Shown: in pieces, positions 9,367 to 17,816 of the stretch
Position numbering within the stretch: position 1 is the stretch's first letter
How the letters are laid out: every line of letters begins with the position of its first letter
Source: Bradyrhizobium glycinis
Lineage (GTDB): Bacteria > Pseudomonadota > Alphaproteobacteria > Rhizobiales > Xanthobacteraceae
Reading direction: 5' to 3'
DNA: 64,000 bases
Assembly (NCBI RefSeq): GCF_016031655.1
Contig: NZ_JACCHQ010000001.1
Span: 186,001-250,000, forward strand
Notes under the pieces: generated by a model
Databases searched by the model: none
Told to the model about the DNA's origin: nothing
What the model saw: only the letters and a program-made list of their open reading frames with translations
Position numbers and translations under genes: made by a program

Positions 9367-9507
9367 ATTCTATTTTCCCTGCGGAAAGGCCGAGCTGGGC
9401 AAGTTGTGGAAGTGACGCGAGAATGCGTTGCCGCCGCTGGCCAATAGCGCCCAACGGATGACGGGTTGCTTGGTTCCCGACCGGTTCTCCCGATCGGATA
9501 TACGAGA

Positions 9508-10065
9508 TCAGCGCTTCGTCTCGCCGAACACCACAGTCGGCACCGCGCGGTTCACGATCTCGCGCAGCGCGAAGCTCGACTGCACCCGAGCGACGCGCGG
9601 CAGGCGGGACAGCTCGGTGCGATGGATGCGCTCGAAATCCTGGATGTCGCGGGCGAGCACGATCAGGATGTAGTCGTCCGTCCCCGACATCAGGAAGCAG
9701 CGCACGACAGAGGGACATTTCGTCACCTCTGCCTCGAATGCCTTCAGCGCCTCGTCGCTCTGGCTCTCCAGCGCGATACGAACCAGCACTGTCGTAGTGA
9801 GGCCGAACCGGCCGAGGTCGAGCGCGGCCTGGTAGGCCTGGATGTAGCCGTCATCCTCCAGCGCCTTCTGCCGCCGCGCCAGCGCGGTGCTCGACAAGCC
9901 GATCTTGTTCGCAAGCTCGGTGTGGCTGGCTCGCGCATTGGTCGTGAGTTCCGCGAGGATGGCGAGGTCTTTCCGGTCAAGGGCCAAGGTTTCGTTTCCA
10001 GCGTCAAAGGACGATTTCGCGCCGGAAACCGGCGCGGGCGCCGCCAAGGTAGCGGATATTTGCAC
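9508..10065 (-). CDS. Lrp/AsnC-family regulator of alanine dehydrogenase (AldR-like)
   Basis: 185 residues from a GTG at 10065; a TTG at 9987 giving a shorter protein is a real alternative, since the family usually begins near LDRKDLAILAELTTNARAS. Winged helix with recognition helix SSTALARRQKALEDDGYI, then the RAM/AsnC ligand-binding domain (about residues 85-175). It is divergent from alanine dehydrogenase with a 65-bp shared promoter region, the standard arrangement for an Lrp-type activator responding to alanine. GAGAGGG lies about 13 bp before the GTG, rather far, hence the start uncertainty. Confidence 0.85.
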   Translation of the reverse strand: MQISATLAAPAPVSGAKSSFDAGNETLALDRKDLAILAELTTNARASHTELANKIGLSSTALARRQKALEDDGYIQAYQAALDLGRFGLTTTVLVRIALESQSDEALKAFEAEVTKCPSVVRCFLMSGTDDYILIVLARDIQDFERIHRTELSRLPRVARVQSSFALREIVNRAVPTVVFGETKR

Positions 10066-10130
10066 GAAACCAAACCGACCCTCTCGCTACGATCAACAAT
10101 GGAATCAAAGCATTGGCGAGGGAGATCAAG

Positions 10131-11246
10131 ATGCGCGTCGGAGTCCCCAAGGAGATCAAGCTGCAGGAATATCGCGTGGGGCTCACCCCAGGCGCGGTCC
10201 GTGAATATGTCGCCGCCGGGCACCAGGTGACGGTCGAGAGCGGCGCCGGCAGCGGCATCGGTGCGTCCGACGAGGTGTACCGGCGGGCGGGGGCGTCCAT
10301 TGCCGAGACCGCTCGCGAGATCTTTGCAAAGTCCGACATGATCGTGAAAGTGAAGGAGCCGCAGAAGAGCGAATGGACTCAGCTTCGGGAAGGCCAGATC
10401 CTTTTTACTTACCTTCATCTTGCGCCGGATCCCGAGCAGGCCAAGGGCCTGCTTGCTTCCGGCTGCACTGCAATCGCCTATGAAACTGTCACGGACGCGA
10501 GCGGTCACCTCCCGCTGCTCGCCCCGATGAGCGAAGTCGCCGGCCGCCTCGCCATCGAGGCCGCCGGCGCCGCGCTCAAGCGCTCGGCCGGCGGCCGCGG
10601 TCTGCTGCTCGGCGGGGTGCCCGGCGTGCAGCCGGCACGCGTCGTCGTGCTCGGCGGCGGCGTGGTCGGAACGCAGGCGGCACGCATGGCCGCCGGCTTA
10701 GGTGCCGAAGTCACCGTGATGGACCGCTCGATCCCGCGCCTTCGCGAACTGGACGATCTCTTTGCCGGACGCGTACGCACCCGCTTCTCGACCATCGAGG
10801 CGGTCGAGGACGAGGTGTTCGCCGCCGACGTCGTCATCGGTGCCGTGCTGGTGCCCGGCGCCAGCGCGCCGAAACTCGTCACCCGTGCGATGCTGAAATC
10901 GATGCGGCCCGGAGCCGTGCTGGTCGATGTCGCGATCGACCAGGGCGGCTGCTTCGAGACCTCGCACCCGACCACGCATGCGGAGCCGACCTACGAGGTC
11001 GACGGCGTCGTGCATTATTGCGTCGCCAACATGCCGGGCGCCGTGCCGGTGACCTCGAGCCACGCCTTGAACAACGCGACGCTGCCGTTCGGCCTGATGC
11101 TCGCGAACAAGGGCTTTGCGGCGGTCTTGGAGAATCCGCATCTGCGCAACGGGCTCAACGTGCATCGCGGTCGGGTGACGAACAAGGCGGTAGCGGAGAG
11201 TCTGGGGCTGGAGTTTGCGCCAGTAGAGAGCGGGCTGGCGGCTTAG
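10131..11246 (+). CDS. ald: Alanine dehydrogenase
   Basis: 371 residues, the full length for Ald. Reversible NAD-dependent conversion of L-alanine to pyruvate and ammonia. The N-terminus MRVGVPKEIKLQEYRVGLTP is diagnostic; the substrate-site Lys lies in VKVKEPQ and the catalytic His in YLHLAPD. The Rossmann motif is VVVLGGGVVGTQAARMA. The ATG at 10131 follows GAGGGAG at good spacing, so the in-frame ATG 18 bp upstream is not used. It is controlled in all likelihood by the divergent Lrp-type regulator. In rhizobia Ald supports alanine use as carbon and nitrogen source. Confidence 0.95.
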   Translation: MRVGVPKEIKLQEYRVGLTPGAVREYVAAGHQVTVESGAGSGIGASDEVYRRAGASIAETAREIFAKSDMIVKVKEPQKSEWTQLREGQILFTYLHLAPDPEQAKGLLASGCTAIAYETVTDASGHLPLLAPMSEVAGRLAIEAAGAALKRSAGGRGLLLGGVPGVQPARVVVLGGGVVGTQAARMAAGLGAEVTVMDRSIPRLRELDDLFAGRVRTRFSTIEAVEDEVFAADVVIGAVLVPGASAPKLVTRAMLKSMRPGAVLVDVAIDQGGCFETSHPTTHAEPTYEVDGVVHYCVANMPGAVPVTSSHALNNATLPFGLMLANKGFAAVLENPHLRNGLNVHRGRVTNKAVAESLGLEFAPVESGLAA

Positions 11247-11503
11247 CGAGATGGGGTACCGCCGGTGCGGTGCACCGACCGAAAGAGGGCTGTCGCCGTG
11301 CTCCGAGCCGGGGAATCCCAGTCCGGTAAGGGCGCTCTAACTGGAGCGGCGGTGTCCAAACAGGCGGAAAGAAGAAAACTATTGCCACAGCTCTGTCAGG
11401 AGGAAGGAGTTTTCCCTTACGAGGGCAAAAACGCCAATCGCTTCCATTGCTGTTTGGAGCCGAAACGACGACATTTCCGCCAGCAATTGGTGGATCGGCA
11501 GCC

Positions 11504-11722
11504 ATGGAACGTACGGGATTTGAGCCCTTCGGCGAGGAACTGGTGTCCGCAACGGACACACAGGCGAAGTCGGGTGCCTCGAAGCTCCTGCTGCGGGCCG
11601 GCACCACACTGTTCTGGTCGCTGGTCGCGGGCATCGTGCTCGCCCGTGCAGCCTTCTTCGAACCGGGCATCTATGACGGTTTCAGCCGCGTCGCCTCGCT
11701 GGCCAAGAACCTGATCTTCTGA
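11504..11722 (+). CDS. Small single-pass membrane protein, unknown
   Basis: 72 residues beginning at the ATG at 11504. One hydrophobic segment (about residues 31-50, GTTLFWSLVAGIVLARAAFF) follows a basic patch. No family recognised. It is 111 bp upstream of the YeiH-like exporter in the same direction and may be co-transcribed. The ribosome site is weak and the start uncertain. The 257 bp before it contain no recognisable gene. Confidence 0.45.
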   Translation: MERTGFEPFGEELVSATDTQAKSGASKLLLRAGTTLFWSLVAGIVLARAAFFEPGIYDGFSRVASLAKNLIF

Positions 11723-11833
11723 GGCCGTTTATTCCGGGCTGAGGACAGAACTTCTCTCGGCCCTGACATGTCGAAAACATATTTCCCAATTGAGCTGCGC
11801 TGCGTATAAATCTTTCTCCTTCTGGAGAGATTT

Positions 11834-12892
11834 GTGTCGCAGAATCAAGCATCCAGCCCGGCCGATACCAAGCCGGTCACCGCCGCGGGCCGCATTGCGG
11901 CGCTGATTCCGGGCATTCTACTGTGTATCGCGATCGCCGGCGTGTCGGCCCTGCTCGAGCGGGCCGAACTGGGCGTGTTTGAGCATCCCTATGTCGAGGC
12001 GCTGGTCATGGCGATCCTGCTCGGCATGGCGGTGCGCAGCTTCTGGAAGCCGGCCCCGCGCTGGCAAGCCGGCATCGCCTTCAGCGCCAAGCAGCTGCTG
12101 GAAGTCGCGGTGATGCTGCTCGGGGCCTCCATCAGCTTTGCCGCGATCGCGGCTTCCGGTATTGCGCTGCTCGCCTCCATTGCCGCGGTTGTCGTGATCG
12201 CGCTCTGCGTCTCCTTCGGCCTCAGCCGGCTGCTGGGGCTGTCGACGCGGCTGTCGATCCTGATCGCCTGCGGCAACTCGATCTGCGGCAATTCCGCGAT
12301 CGCTGCGGTGGCGCCCATCATCGGCGCCAGCAACGACGAGATTGCGTCCTCGATCTCCTTCACGGCGATCCTTGGCGTGATGATGGTGCTGGGCCTGCCG
12401 CTGCTCATCCCGCTGCTGCAATTGTCCGCAACGCAGTACGGCATTCTCGCCGGGCTCACCGTCTACGCGGTGCCGCAGGTCCTTGCCGCGACAGTGCCGG
12501 CAGGGCTCGTCTCGACCCAGATCGGCACGCTGGTGAAGCTGATGCGTGTCCTGATGCTCGGCCCGGTCGTCGTCGGCCTGTCGCTGGTCGCTTCGCGCTG
12601 GCAGAGCGATGCCAGGAAAACCAGCGTCGGCTTCTTCCGCCTGGTCCCCTGGTTCATCCTCGGCTTCCTTGCGCTTGCGACCCTGCGCTCGCTGGAGATC
12701 GTGCCGGCTACAGTGGTTGGGCCCGTGACGAAGATCACGAGCTTTCTCACGGTGGTCTCGATGGCCGCCCTCGGCCTTGGCGTCGACGTGCGCGTGCTCG
12801 CCAATGTCGGCGGCCGGGTGACGGCCGCCGTGACGCTGTCGCTGATCCTGCTGCTGGGGATCAGCATCGCGCTGGTGCATTGGTTCAAGTGA
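11834..12892 (+). CDS. YeiH-family putative sulfate exporter (UPF0324)
   Basis: 352 residues, polytopic with about 10 hydrophobic segments. The conserved family block IACGNSICGNSAIAAVAPIIGA is visible near residues 149-170, along with LLGASISFAAIAASG. GTG start at 11834, preceded by TCTGGAGAGATTT. Members are annotated as putative sulfate exporters and sit in some sulfonate-degradation loci, but biochemical proof for this clade is thin. Its neighbours here are alanine dehydrogenase on one side and a NitT/TauT-type importer on the other. A palindromic repeat follows and may end transcription. Confidence 0.85.
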   Translation: MSQNQASSPADTKPVTAAGRIAALIPGILLCIAIAGVSALLERAELGVFEHPYVEALVMAILLGMAVRSFWKPAPRWQAGIAFSAKQLLEVAVMLLGASISFAAIAASGIALLASIAAVVVIALCVSFGLSRLLGLSTRLSILIACGNSICGNSAIAAVAPIIGASNDEIASSISFTAILGVMMVLGLPLLIPLLQLSATQYGILAGLTVYAVPQVLAATVPAGLVSTQIGTLVKLMRVLMLGPVVVGLSLVASRWQSDARKTSVGFFRLVPWFILGFLALATLRSLEIVPATVVGPVTKITSFLTVVSMAALGLGVDVRVLANVGGRVTAAVTLSLILLLGISIALVHWFK

Positions 12893-12907
12893 TGGATGCG
12901 AGCTGCC

Positions 12908-12994
12908 GTAGGGGGCAAAGGCGCCAAGCGCCGTGCCCACGAGTTCTATACGACACGAAAGAATGGTGGGCACGCTTCGCTTTGCCCACCCTAC
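12908..12994. repeat. Palindromic intergenic repeat, likely two-way terminator
   Basis: Two inverted arms, 12908-12940 and 12965-12994. Each is a copy of a GTAGGGTGGGCAAAG...GTGCCCAC unit, and the pair can fold into one long hairpin. It lies between the convergent yeiH-like and ABC ATPase genes. A related single hairpin occurs at 31438-31470, so this is a dispersed family. Confidence 0.75.
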
Positions 12995-13059
12995 GAGACT
13001 GGTTCAAGTTAGAGACGTGACCTCTCGCGCTCCCTCTCCTGGCAGGCGGGCGAGGTAAG

Positions 13060-13932
13060 CTAAATCACGTCCGCGAGCGAGTGGCCGTGCAGCTCGATGT
13101 TCAGCCCTTGCATGCCCAAGTCGTTGATCTCGCCGCCCATCGCCTTCAGACTCTCTTCGCGGATCAGCGACATCAGCCCGCGCCGGAGCGCCAAAAATTC
13201 CGACGACATCATCATCGATTGCTGCCGCGGCCGCTCCAGCGGGATCGGGATCTCCGCCTTGATCGAGCCCGGCCGCGCGGTCATGCAATAGACGCGGTCG
13301 GACAGGAAGATGGCTTCATCAATGTCGTGGGTGACGAACAGCACCGAGATCTTCAGCCGCTGCCACATGTTGGTGAGGATCTGCTGCATGATAACGCGCG
13401 TCTGCGCGTCGAGCGCGCCGAAGGGCTCGTCCAGCAACAGCACTTTCGGTCCCGTCGCGAGCGCGCGGACGATGCCGACGCGCTGCTTCATGCCGCCGGA
13501 GAGCTTTTCCGGATAGTGCTTTTCGAACGCTTCGAGTCCCGCGAGCCCCAGCAGCGTGCGCGCGGCGCGTTCGCGCTGCGAGCGCGGCATGCCGCGCATC
13601 TTCAGGCCGAACTCGACGTTCTCCCGCACGGTTTTCCACGGAAAAAGAGAATATTGCTGAAACACCATGCCGCGTTCGGCGCTCGGACCGTTTACCCGCT
13701 CGCCGTCGACGGTAACTATACCGGTCGTCGACTTGAGGAAGCCTGCGACCGCATTGAGCAGCGTCGACTTTCCGCAGCCGGACGGGCCGACGATCGACAC
13801 GAACTCGCCGGGCTGCACATGGATTTGCGTGTCGGTGACGGCCTGCACCGCTCCTTCGATGGTCTCATAGGCGAGGGAGAAGTTCTTGACCTCGATATGG
13901 CCCTTCGGGGTCGTCGCAATCGTCTCGCTCAT
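13060..13932 (-). CDS. NitT/TauT-type ABC transporter ATPase
   Basis: 290 residues. Walker A GPSGCGKST, Q-loop VFQQYSLFPW, signature LSGGMKQR and Walker B VLLLDEPFGALD are intact; THDIDEAIFLSDRV is typical of nitrate/sulfonate/taurine ATPases. It energises import by the adjacent permease and binding protein. The ATG at 13932 overlaps the permease stop (ATGA) and has GGAG 7 bp upstream, preferred over an ATG 12 bp further up. The C-terminus extends about 35 residues beyond the minimal domain. Third gene of the importer operon. Confidence 0.93.
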   Translation of the reverse strand: MSETIATTPKGHIEVKNFSLAYETIEGAVQAVTDTQIHVQPGEFVSIVGPSGCGKSTLLNAVAGFLKSTTGIVTVDGERVNGPSAERGMVFQQYSLFPWKTVRENVEFGLKMRGMPRSQRERAARTLLGLAGLEAFEKHYPEKLSGGMKQRVGIVRALATGPKVLLLDEPFGALDAQTRVIMQQILTNMWQRLKISVLFVTHDIDEAIFLSDRVYCMTARPGSIKAEIPIPLERPRQQSMMMSSEFLALRRGLMSLIREESLKAMGGEINDLGMQGLNIELHGHSLADVI

Positions 13933-14840
13933 GTCGATCTCCACGGCATCACCAACTGCCCCGCGCCCCGGATCAGCAGGCTCGATCCGAGGCCGAGCAC
14001 CCCGATCGCGATCATGCCGAGCGCGATGTCGGCGTACTGGACCAGTGAATAGGCCTCCCAGGTGAAATAGCCGATGCCGTATTGGCCCGAGATCATCTCG
14101 GCGGCGATCAGCGAGACCCAGGCGACGCCCATGCCGACGGTGAGGCCGGTGAAGATGTGCGGCAGCGATGCCGGAAAATACACCTCACGGAAAATCGAGC
14201 GTTCGCGCGCGCCGAGGCATTGCGCGGCGCGCACCAACACGGGGTCGACCAGCGACATACCGTGCAGCGTGTTGACGAGGATCGGAAAGAACGAGCCGAG
14301 AAAGGTGATGTAGACGATGCTCTGCTCGTTGGTCGGCCACAGCATGATCGCCATCGGCACCCAGGCGATTGCCGGGATCGGCCGCAGCACTTCGGCGACC
14401 GGGAAAATCACCTCATGCACCAGCTTGAAGCGTCCCATGATCAGGCCGAGCGGCACGCCGATGATCGCCGCGAGCGAGAAGCCGATGAAGATGCGCCGGC
14501 AACTGAGCAGGATGTGCATCAGGAATTTTGGATCGTGGATCGCCTTTATGAAGCTGTCATAGACCGCGAGCGGCGAAGGCACGTTGGTGAAGCGCACGAA
14601 GAACACGACGCGATAGGTCGTGAGCAGGTGCCAGACCAGCAGGAAGACGAGCAGCGAAATCACGCCGATGGCGGTCGCGCGCAGACCTGCCCGATTGAGC
14701 CGATACCAGCGCAAGGCGAGTGTGCCGAAGGAGGGCGGCGTGGTGGGCCGGACGACGGCGGCGGGCGAGGGGCCTGCCTCTGCAACGGCTGTCGCCGGCA
14801 TGCTGTCTTCGGGCTGGCTGACGAGGGCGGGGCTGCTCAC
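13929..14840 (-). CDS. NitT/TauT-type ABC transporter permease
   Basis: 303 residues with about 6 membrane segments after a long proline/alanine-rich N-terminus (about 1-50). The EAA loop is visible as LVRAAQCLGARERSIFREVYFPASLPHIFTG split by typical spacing. Start is a GTG at 14840 overlapping the stop of the binding-protein gene by 4 bp, so the three importer genes are translationally coupled. The family transports sulfonates, nitrate, bicarbonate or small organic anions; motifs do not decide between these. Confidence 0.9.
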   Translation of the reverse strand: MSSPALVSQPEDSMPATAVAEAGPSPAAVVRPTTPPSFGTLALRWYRLNRAGLRATAIGVISLLVFLLVWHLLTTYRVVFFVRFTNVPSPLAVYDSFIKAIHDPKFLMHILLSCRRIFIGFSLAAIIGVPLGLIMGRFKLVHEVIFPVAEVLRPIPAIAWVPMAIMLWPTNEQSIVYITFLGSFFPILVNTLHGMSLVDPVLVRAAQCLGARERSIFREVYFPASLPHIFTGLTVGMGVAWVSLIAAEMISGQYGIGYFTWEAYSLVQYADIALGMIAIGVLGLGSSLLIRGAGQLVMPWRST

Positions 14841-16258
14841 GTCTTGCCTCCGCCGACGGCGGTCTTCATCGCATCATCGAAGCCGAGCACCTTGCCGCTG
14901 ATCTTGGCGGCGTAGGCTTCGGCGTCCTTCTTCAGCAGAAAGGGCGCGACATCGCCATTGCCGACCGCGAAGAAGGCTTGATCGGCGAACAGCTTGATGC
15001 CGCGCGTGGTATCGAAGACGTAGGCGACGTTGATCTTCTTGCCCTTGGCCTTGTAGTCGGCATAAGCGCCGAGCGTGCAGCTGGCGGACGAGAAGGGCAT
15101 GATGCCGGCACCGTCGACCCAGACCTCGCCGGCCTTGCGCGGATCGGTGATGGGCTTCTTGCAGAAGCTGTCCTCGCCCGCGATCTCATAGTTCTTGGTG
15201 CTCGCGAGCTGCGCGTCGTAGTCGAGCTTCATTTCAGCATAGGCCTTGCGGATGTAGCTGTCGTCGACCCATTTCTTCGGATCGAACTCCTTCATGCGGC
15301 CAAGATTCTGCAGCACTTTGACGTCGGTCGTGGCTGCATCGATCAGCGCCGGCTTGATCGTGGGATCGGTCGTCATATTGCCGCTGGGCCCCAAGAAGAT
15401 GTAGACGACCTCCTTGTTGATGCCGGTCCATTCCTGGATCTTCTCCGCGGCCAGCTTGGGATCCTCGCGCAGCCACTGGTTGGCGGCGATCAGCGCCTTG
15501 AAATAGGCGACGACGACCTCGGGATATTTTTCGGCGAAGTCGGTGCGAACCACGATGCCATGGAAGGTCGGCAAGTTCGTCTCGACGCCGTCGAAGATCT
15601 TTCGTGCGAAGCCGCGGAACGGCAACAGCTCGGCGAAGGGGACGAAATCGGCGTGCCCGTCGATCTTCTTCTCCTGCAGATTGGTCGAACCGACCTCCGG
15701 GCTCTGGCTGACGAGCTGGAAGAAATCCGACGCATAGCCGCGATCCTGCATCGCTTTCAGCACCATGCCGTGCGCGGCGGAGCCGAAAGGCACGCTGACG
15801 AGCTTACCTTTGAGATCGGCGAGGTCGTAATAGGGTGAGTCCTTGTGGACGACGAGCCCGTTGCCCGAGCCGGACAGGCTGTAGGCGGCGATGCCGACGA
15901 GGCGGCTCTTGCTCTCCGGATTGCTCTCAAAGGTGAATCCGTTCACGATGAGCGGATAGTCGCCCATCATGCCGATCTGCAGCTTGTTCGCCATCATCGC
16001 GTTGGTGACGGGCGGACCGGAGGTGAAGTTCTGCCATTCCAGCTCGAATTTGATGTTGGCGTATTTGCCGTCTTTCGGCAGGTATTTCTCGAGCAGCTGC
16101 AATTGGCGGATGACGACGCCTGCGGTGGCCGTGTTGGTCGTGGTATCCTGCGTTCCGATGCCGAGCCTGACGGTTTCCGCGGAAGCCGGCTGCGTGACGA
16201 GCAGCGCCAGCGACGTCACCGACATCGCGATCGAGAGCGTGGGAAGATGGCTGACCAT
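14837..16258 (-). CDS. NitT/TauT-type ABC transporter substrate-binding protein (long form)
   Basis: 473 residues from the ATG at 16258, with GAGGATGA as ribosome site; ATGs at 16264 and 16270 are alternatives. A signal peptide ends in VTQPASA before ETVRLGIG, so it is periplasmic. At about 470 residues it is longer than SsuA/TauA (~320) and closer in size to CmpA/NrtA proteins. The core block MANKLQIGMMGDYPLIVNG is typical of the clan. First gene of the importer operon. It carries an AACTAATCGAC site about 83 bp upstream, shared with the redox genes beyond the regulator. Confidence 0.9.
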   Translation of the reverse strand: MVSHLPTLSIAMSVTSLALLVTQPASAETVRLGIGTQDTTTNTATAGVVIRQLQLLEKYLPKDGKYANIKFELEWQNFTSGPPVTNAMMANKLQIGMMGDYPLIVNGFTFESNPESKSRLVGIAAYSLSGSGNGLVVHKDSPYYDLADLKGKLVSVPFGSAAHGMVLKAMQDRGYASDFFQLVSQSPEVGSTNLQEKKIDGHADFVPFAELLPFRGFARKIFDGVETNLPTFHGIVVRTDFAEKYPEVVVAYFKALIAANQWLREDPKLAAEKIQEWTGINKEVVYIFLGPSGNMTTDPTIKPALIDAATTDVKVLQNLGRMKEFDPKKWVDDSYIRKAYAEMKLDYDAQLASTKNYEIAGEDSFCKKPITDPRKAGEVWVDGAGIMPFSSASCTLGAYADYKAKGKKINVAYVFDTTRGIKLFADQAFFAVGNGDVAPFLLKKDAEAYAAKISGKVLGFDDAMKTAVGGGKT

Positions 16259-16340
16259 TCTCATCCTCATTCGGTTGGATGTGCTGTGGGTGCCATGATT
16301 GGGGGAGGGCGCAGGCAGGGCAAATCCGGAGTGGCCGCCC

Positions 16341-16356
16341 CAGTCGATTAGTTGCC
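16341..16356 (-). promoter_or_regulatory. Candidate operator, site 1 (importer operon)
   Basis: Read towards the importer genes the site is GGCAACTAATCGACTG, 83 bp before the binding-protein start. The AACTAATCGAC core and GGG flank recur at 17730-17744, and the CAACTAAT core at 17663 and 18613. Presumed target of the nearby Crp/Fnr-type regulator (inference). The TAAT could instead belong to a -10 element. Confidence 0.45.
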
Positions 16357-16440
16357 GGGAAAAGCTGATTGCATACTCCTTGGGCAGTCCTGCACTATAA
16401 AGCCGCTTGCCTGTGCACCGGCTGTGGTCGCGGGCGCCCT

Positions 16441-17214
16441 TCAATCCGCCGCCTGGCCGCGCATCTCTTCCAGAATGTCCGCCCGGCAGACCACGATCTG
16501 CGACCGTTTGGTCAGCACGATTCCCTTCTCCTGCATCCGCTTCAGGCTGATCGTGACCCATTGCCTGGTGGCGCCGACCATGTGGGCGATGTCGGCGTGG
16601 GTGAAGGCCGCGGCGATGACGGTGCCGTCGGCATCTGCGACGCCGTAGAGCTCGACGAGATGCAGCAAGAGATGGGCGAGACGCTGGGTGATCGAGCGCG
16701 TCCCCAACATCTGGGCCAGCGCCGAATAGCATTTACCCTTGAACGTCAGGCCTTCGATCAGGCCAATCGCGAGGTTCGGGATCTCTGCGGCAAGGGACCG
16801 TAGTTCCTTTCCGGGCAGGTGCACGACGCTGCAATTACTGGAGGCAACGCCGGACCATTGATGCACGGTGCCTTCGAACACTTCGGGACCGCCGACGAAA
16901 TTGCCAACATGCCAATAGGCCAGCGTGATCTCGCGTCCGAGTGGCGAGGTGTAGAATACACGGATGCGGCCGCTCTCGATCAGCCAGATGCCGTCATGCT
17001 TGCCGCCCTGGCTAAACAGCGTCTGGCCGCGGTTGAGCACCTTGCGGCGGCCCTGCTTCAGCACCAACTCCCGCTCGCGCGGTGAGAGCTTGTCCATCAA
17101 CGGTGGTGGACCGCCGATCCATTGCTGGTTCTCGGTGAGCAGTAGCGAGGAGTTGCCGGCAGGCCGCATCGCTGCGGGAACAGCCCCGCGCACCGCATTC
17201 GCCGCCTGCAACAT
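16441..17214 (-). CDS. Crp/Fnr-family transcriptional regulator
   Basis: 257 residues. Cyclic-nucleotide-binding beta-barrel (about 45-150, GQTLFSQGGKHDGIWLIESG), dimer helix, and C-terminal winged helix. The recognition region ADIAHMVGATRQWVTISLKR lacks the E-SR pattern of CRP and FNR, so an unusual DNA site is expected. There is no N-terminal cysteine cluster for Fe-S oxygen sensing. Strong ribosome site GGGAGG before the ATG at 17214. It lies between the importer operon and the redox genes and is the obvious candidate to control both. Confidence 0.9.
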   Translation of the reverse strand: MLQAANAVRGAVPAAMRPAGNSSLLLTENQQWIGGPPPLMDKLSPRERELVLKQGRRKVLNRGQTLFSQGGKHDGIWLIESGRIRVFYTSPLGREITLAYWHVGNFVGGPEVFEGTVHQWSGVASSNCSVVHLPGKELRSLAAEIPNLAIGLIEGLTFKGKCYSALAQMLGTRSITQRLAHLLLHLVELYGVADADGTVIAAAFTHADIAHMVGATRQWVTISLKRMQEKGIVLTKRSQIVVCRADILEEMRGQAAD

Positions 17215-17313
17215 CGCCTGCCTCCCGAACGTTCAAATCGTTCTAAAGAGGAGCAATGTCCGTGCCAGATGGTGGCAGATGCCTCGCGCGGGGAAATGAC
17301 ACCGAATAGCGGG

Positions 17314-17616
17314 TCACCGCCCCGCCAAGTTCAGCAGATACGACTTCGGATATATTCCCCGGTTGTGCCCATCCGAAAACGAGATGTTCAGCCCATATCC
17401 GAGATCGCTGATATCGGTGATCGCGATCCCCGGAAACGCTTTGGGGAAGCGGCCGTCGAAGCGGGCGCGGGTGCAATGGGCGCATTTGCAGGAGAGGCGG
17501 AGTGTTTCGGCAGAAACGCTGAGCGCATCGTCCTGCACGGTGCGGACCAGGAGCGAAGCGAGATCGGCGCTGGCTTCGTAGCCGGCAACGGTCGGTGCCA
17601 CCAATGTCATTGTCAT
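17314..17616 (-). CDS. Stand-alone DUF971 protein (gamma-butyrobetaine hydroxylase N-terminal-like)
   Basis: 100 residues, essentially one DUF971 domain: CKCAHC at Cys43, 45 and 48, then AITDISDLGYGLNISFSDGH and the terminal GIYPKSYLL. The same domain is found at the N-terminus of carnitine-pathway hydroxylases, where its cysteines bind zinc, and fused to Mrp/HCF101 Fe-S carriers. Here it stands next to three Fe-S/flavin redox genes, so a role in cluster supply or in the redox complex is possible. ATG at 17616 with AGAGG upstream. It may be co-transcribed with the regulator gene 100 bp downstream. Confidence 0.8.
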   Translation of the reverse strand: MTMTLVAPTVAGYEASADLASLLVRTVQDDALSVSAETLRLSCKCAHCTRARFDGRFPKAFPGIAITDISDLGYGLNISFSDGHNRGIYPKSYLLNLAGR

Positions 17617-17662
17617 GACGAACCTCTGACCTTCATTCTACGTCGAGGCAGGTACGCACGAA

Positions 17663-17676
17663 TAGCAACTAATTGC
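17663..17676. promoter_or_regulatory. Candidate operator, site 2 (DUF971/regulator unit)
   Basis: TAGCAACTAATTGC, an inverted repeat GCAA-N4-TTGC, 47 bp upstream of the DUF971 start. It combines with the site at 18613, which keeps the other arm (TTGCTA), to suggest a full dyad TAGCAA-N4-TTGCTA. A 6-4-6 layout fits Crp/Fnr-type dimers. Confidence 0.5.
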
Positions 17677-17729
17677 CGGTGCGGGCGGGATCGCGAGCCT
17701 GCCCTTCGAGCAACCCACGCGAAATGTGA

Positions 17730-17744
17730 AACTAATCGACCGGG
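17730..17744 (+). promoter_or_regulatory. Candidate operator, site 3 (ferredoxin reductase gene)
   Basis: AACTAATCGACCGGG, 73 bp before the ferredoxin reductase start. It matches site 1 (AACTAATCGACTGGG) at 14 of 15 positions when both are read towards their genes. Confidence 0.45.
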
Positions 17745-17816
17745 AACTTCACTTCCGAATTGCCGGACTCTCCTCTCTCCGAAACCTTGCGCGTCATCGA
17801 TGACCAAGGAGAGACG

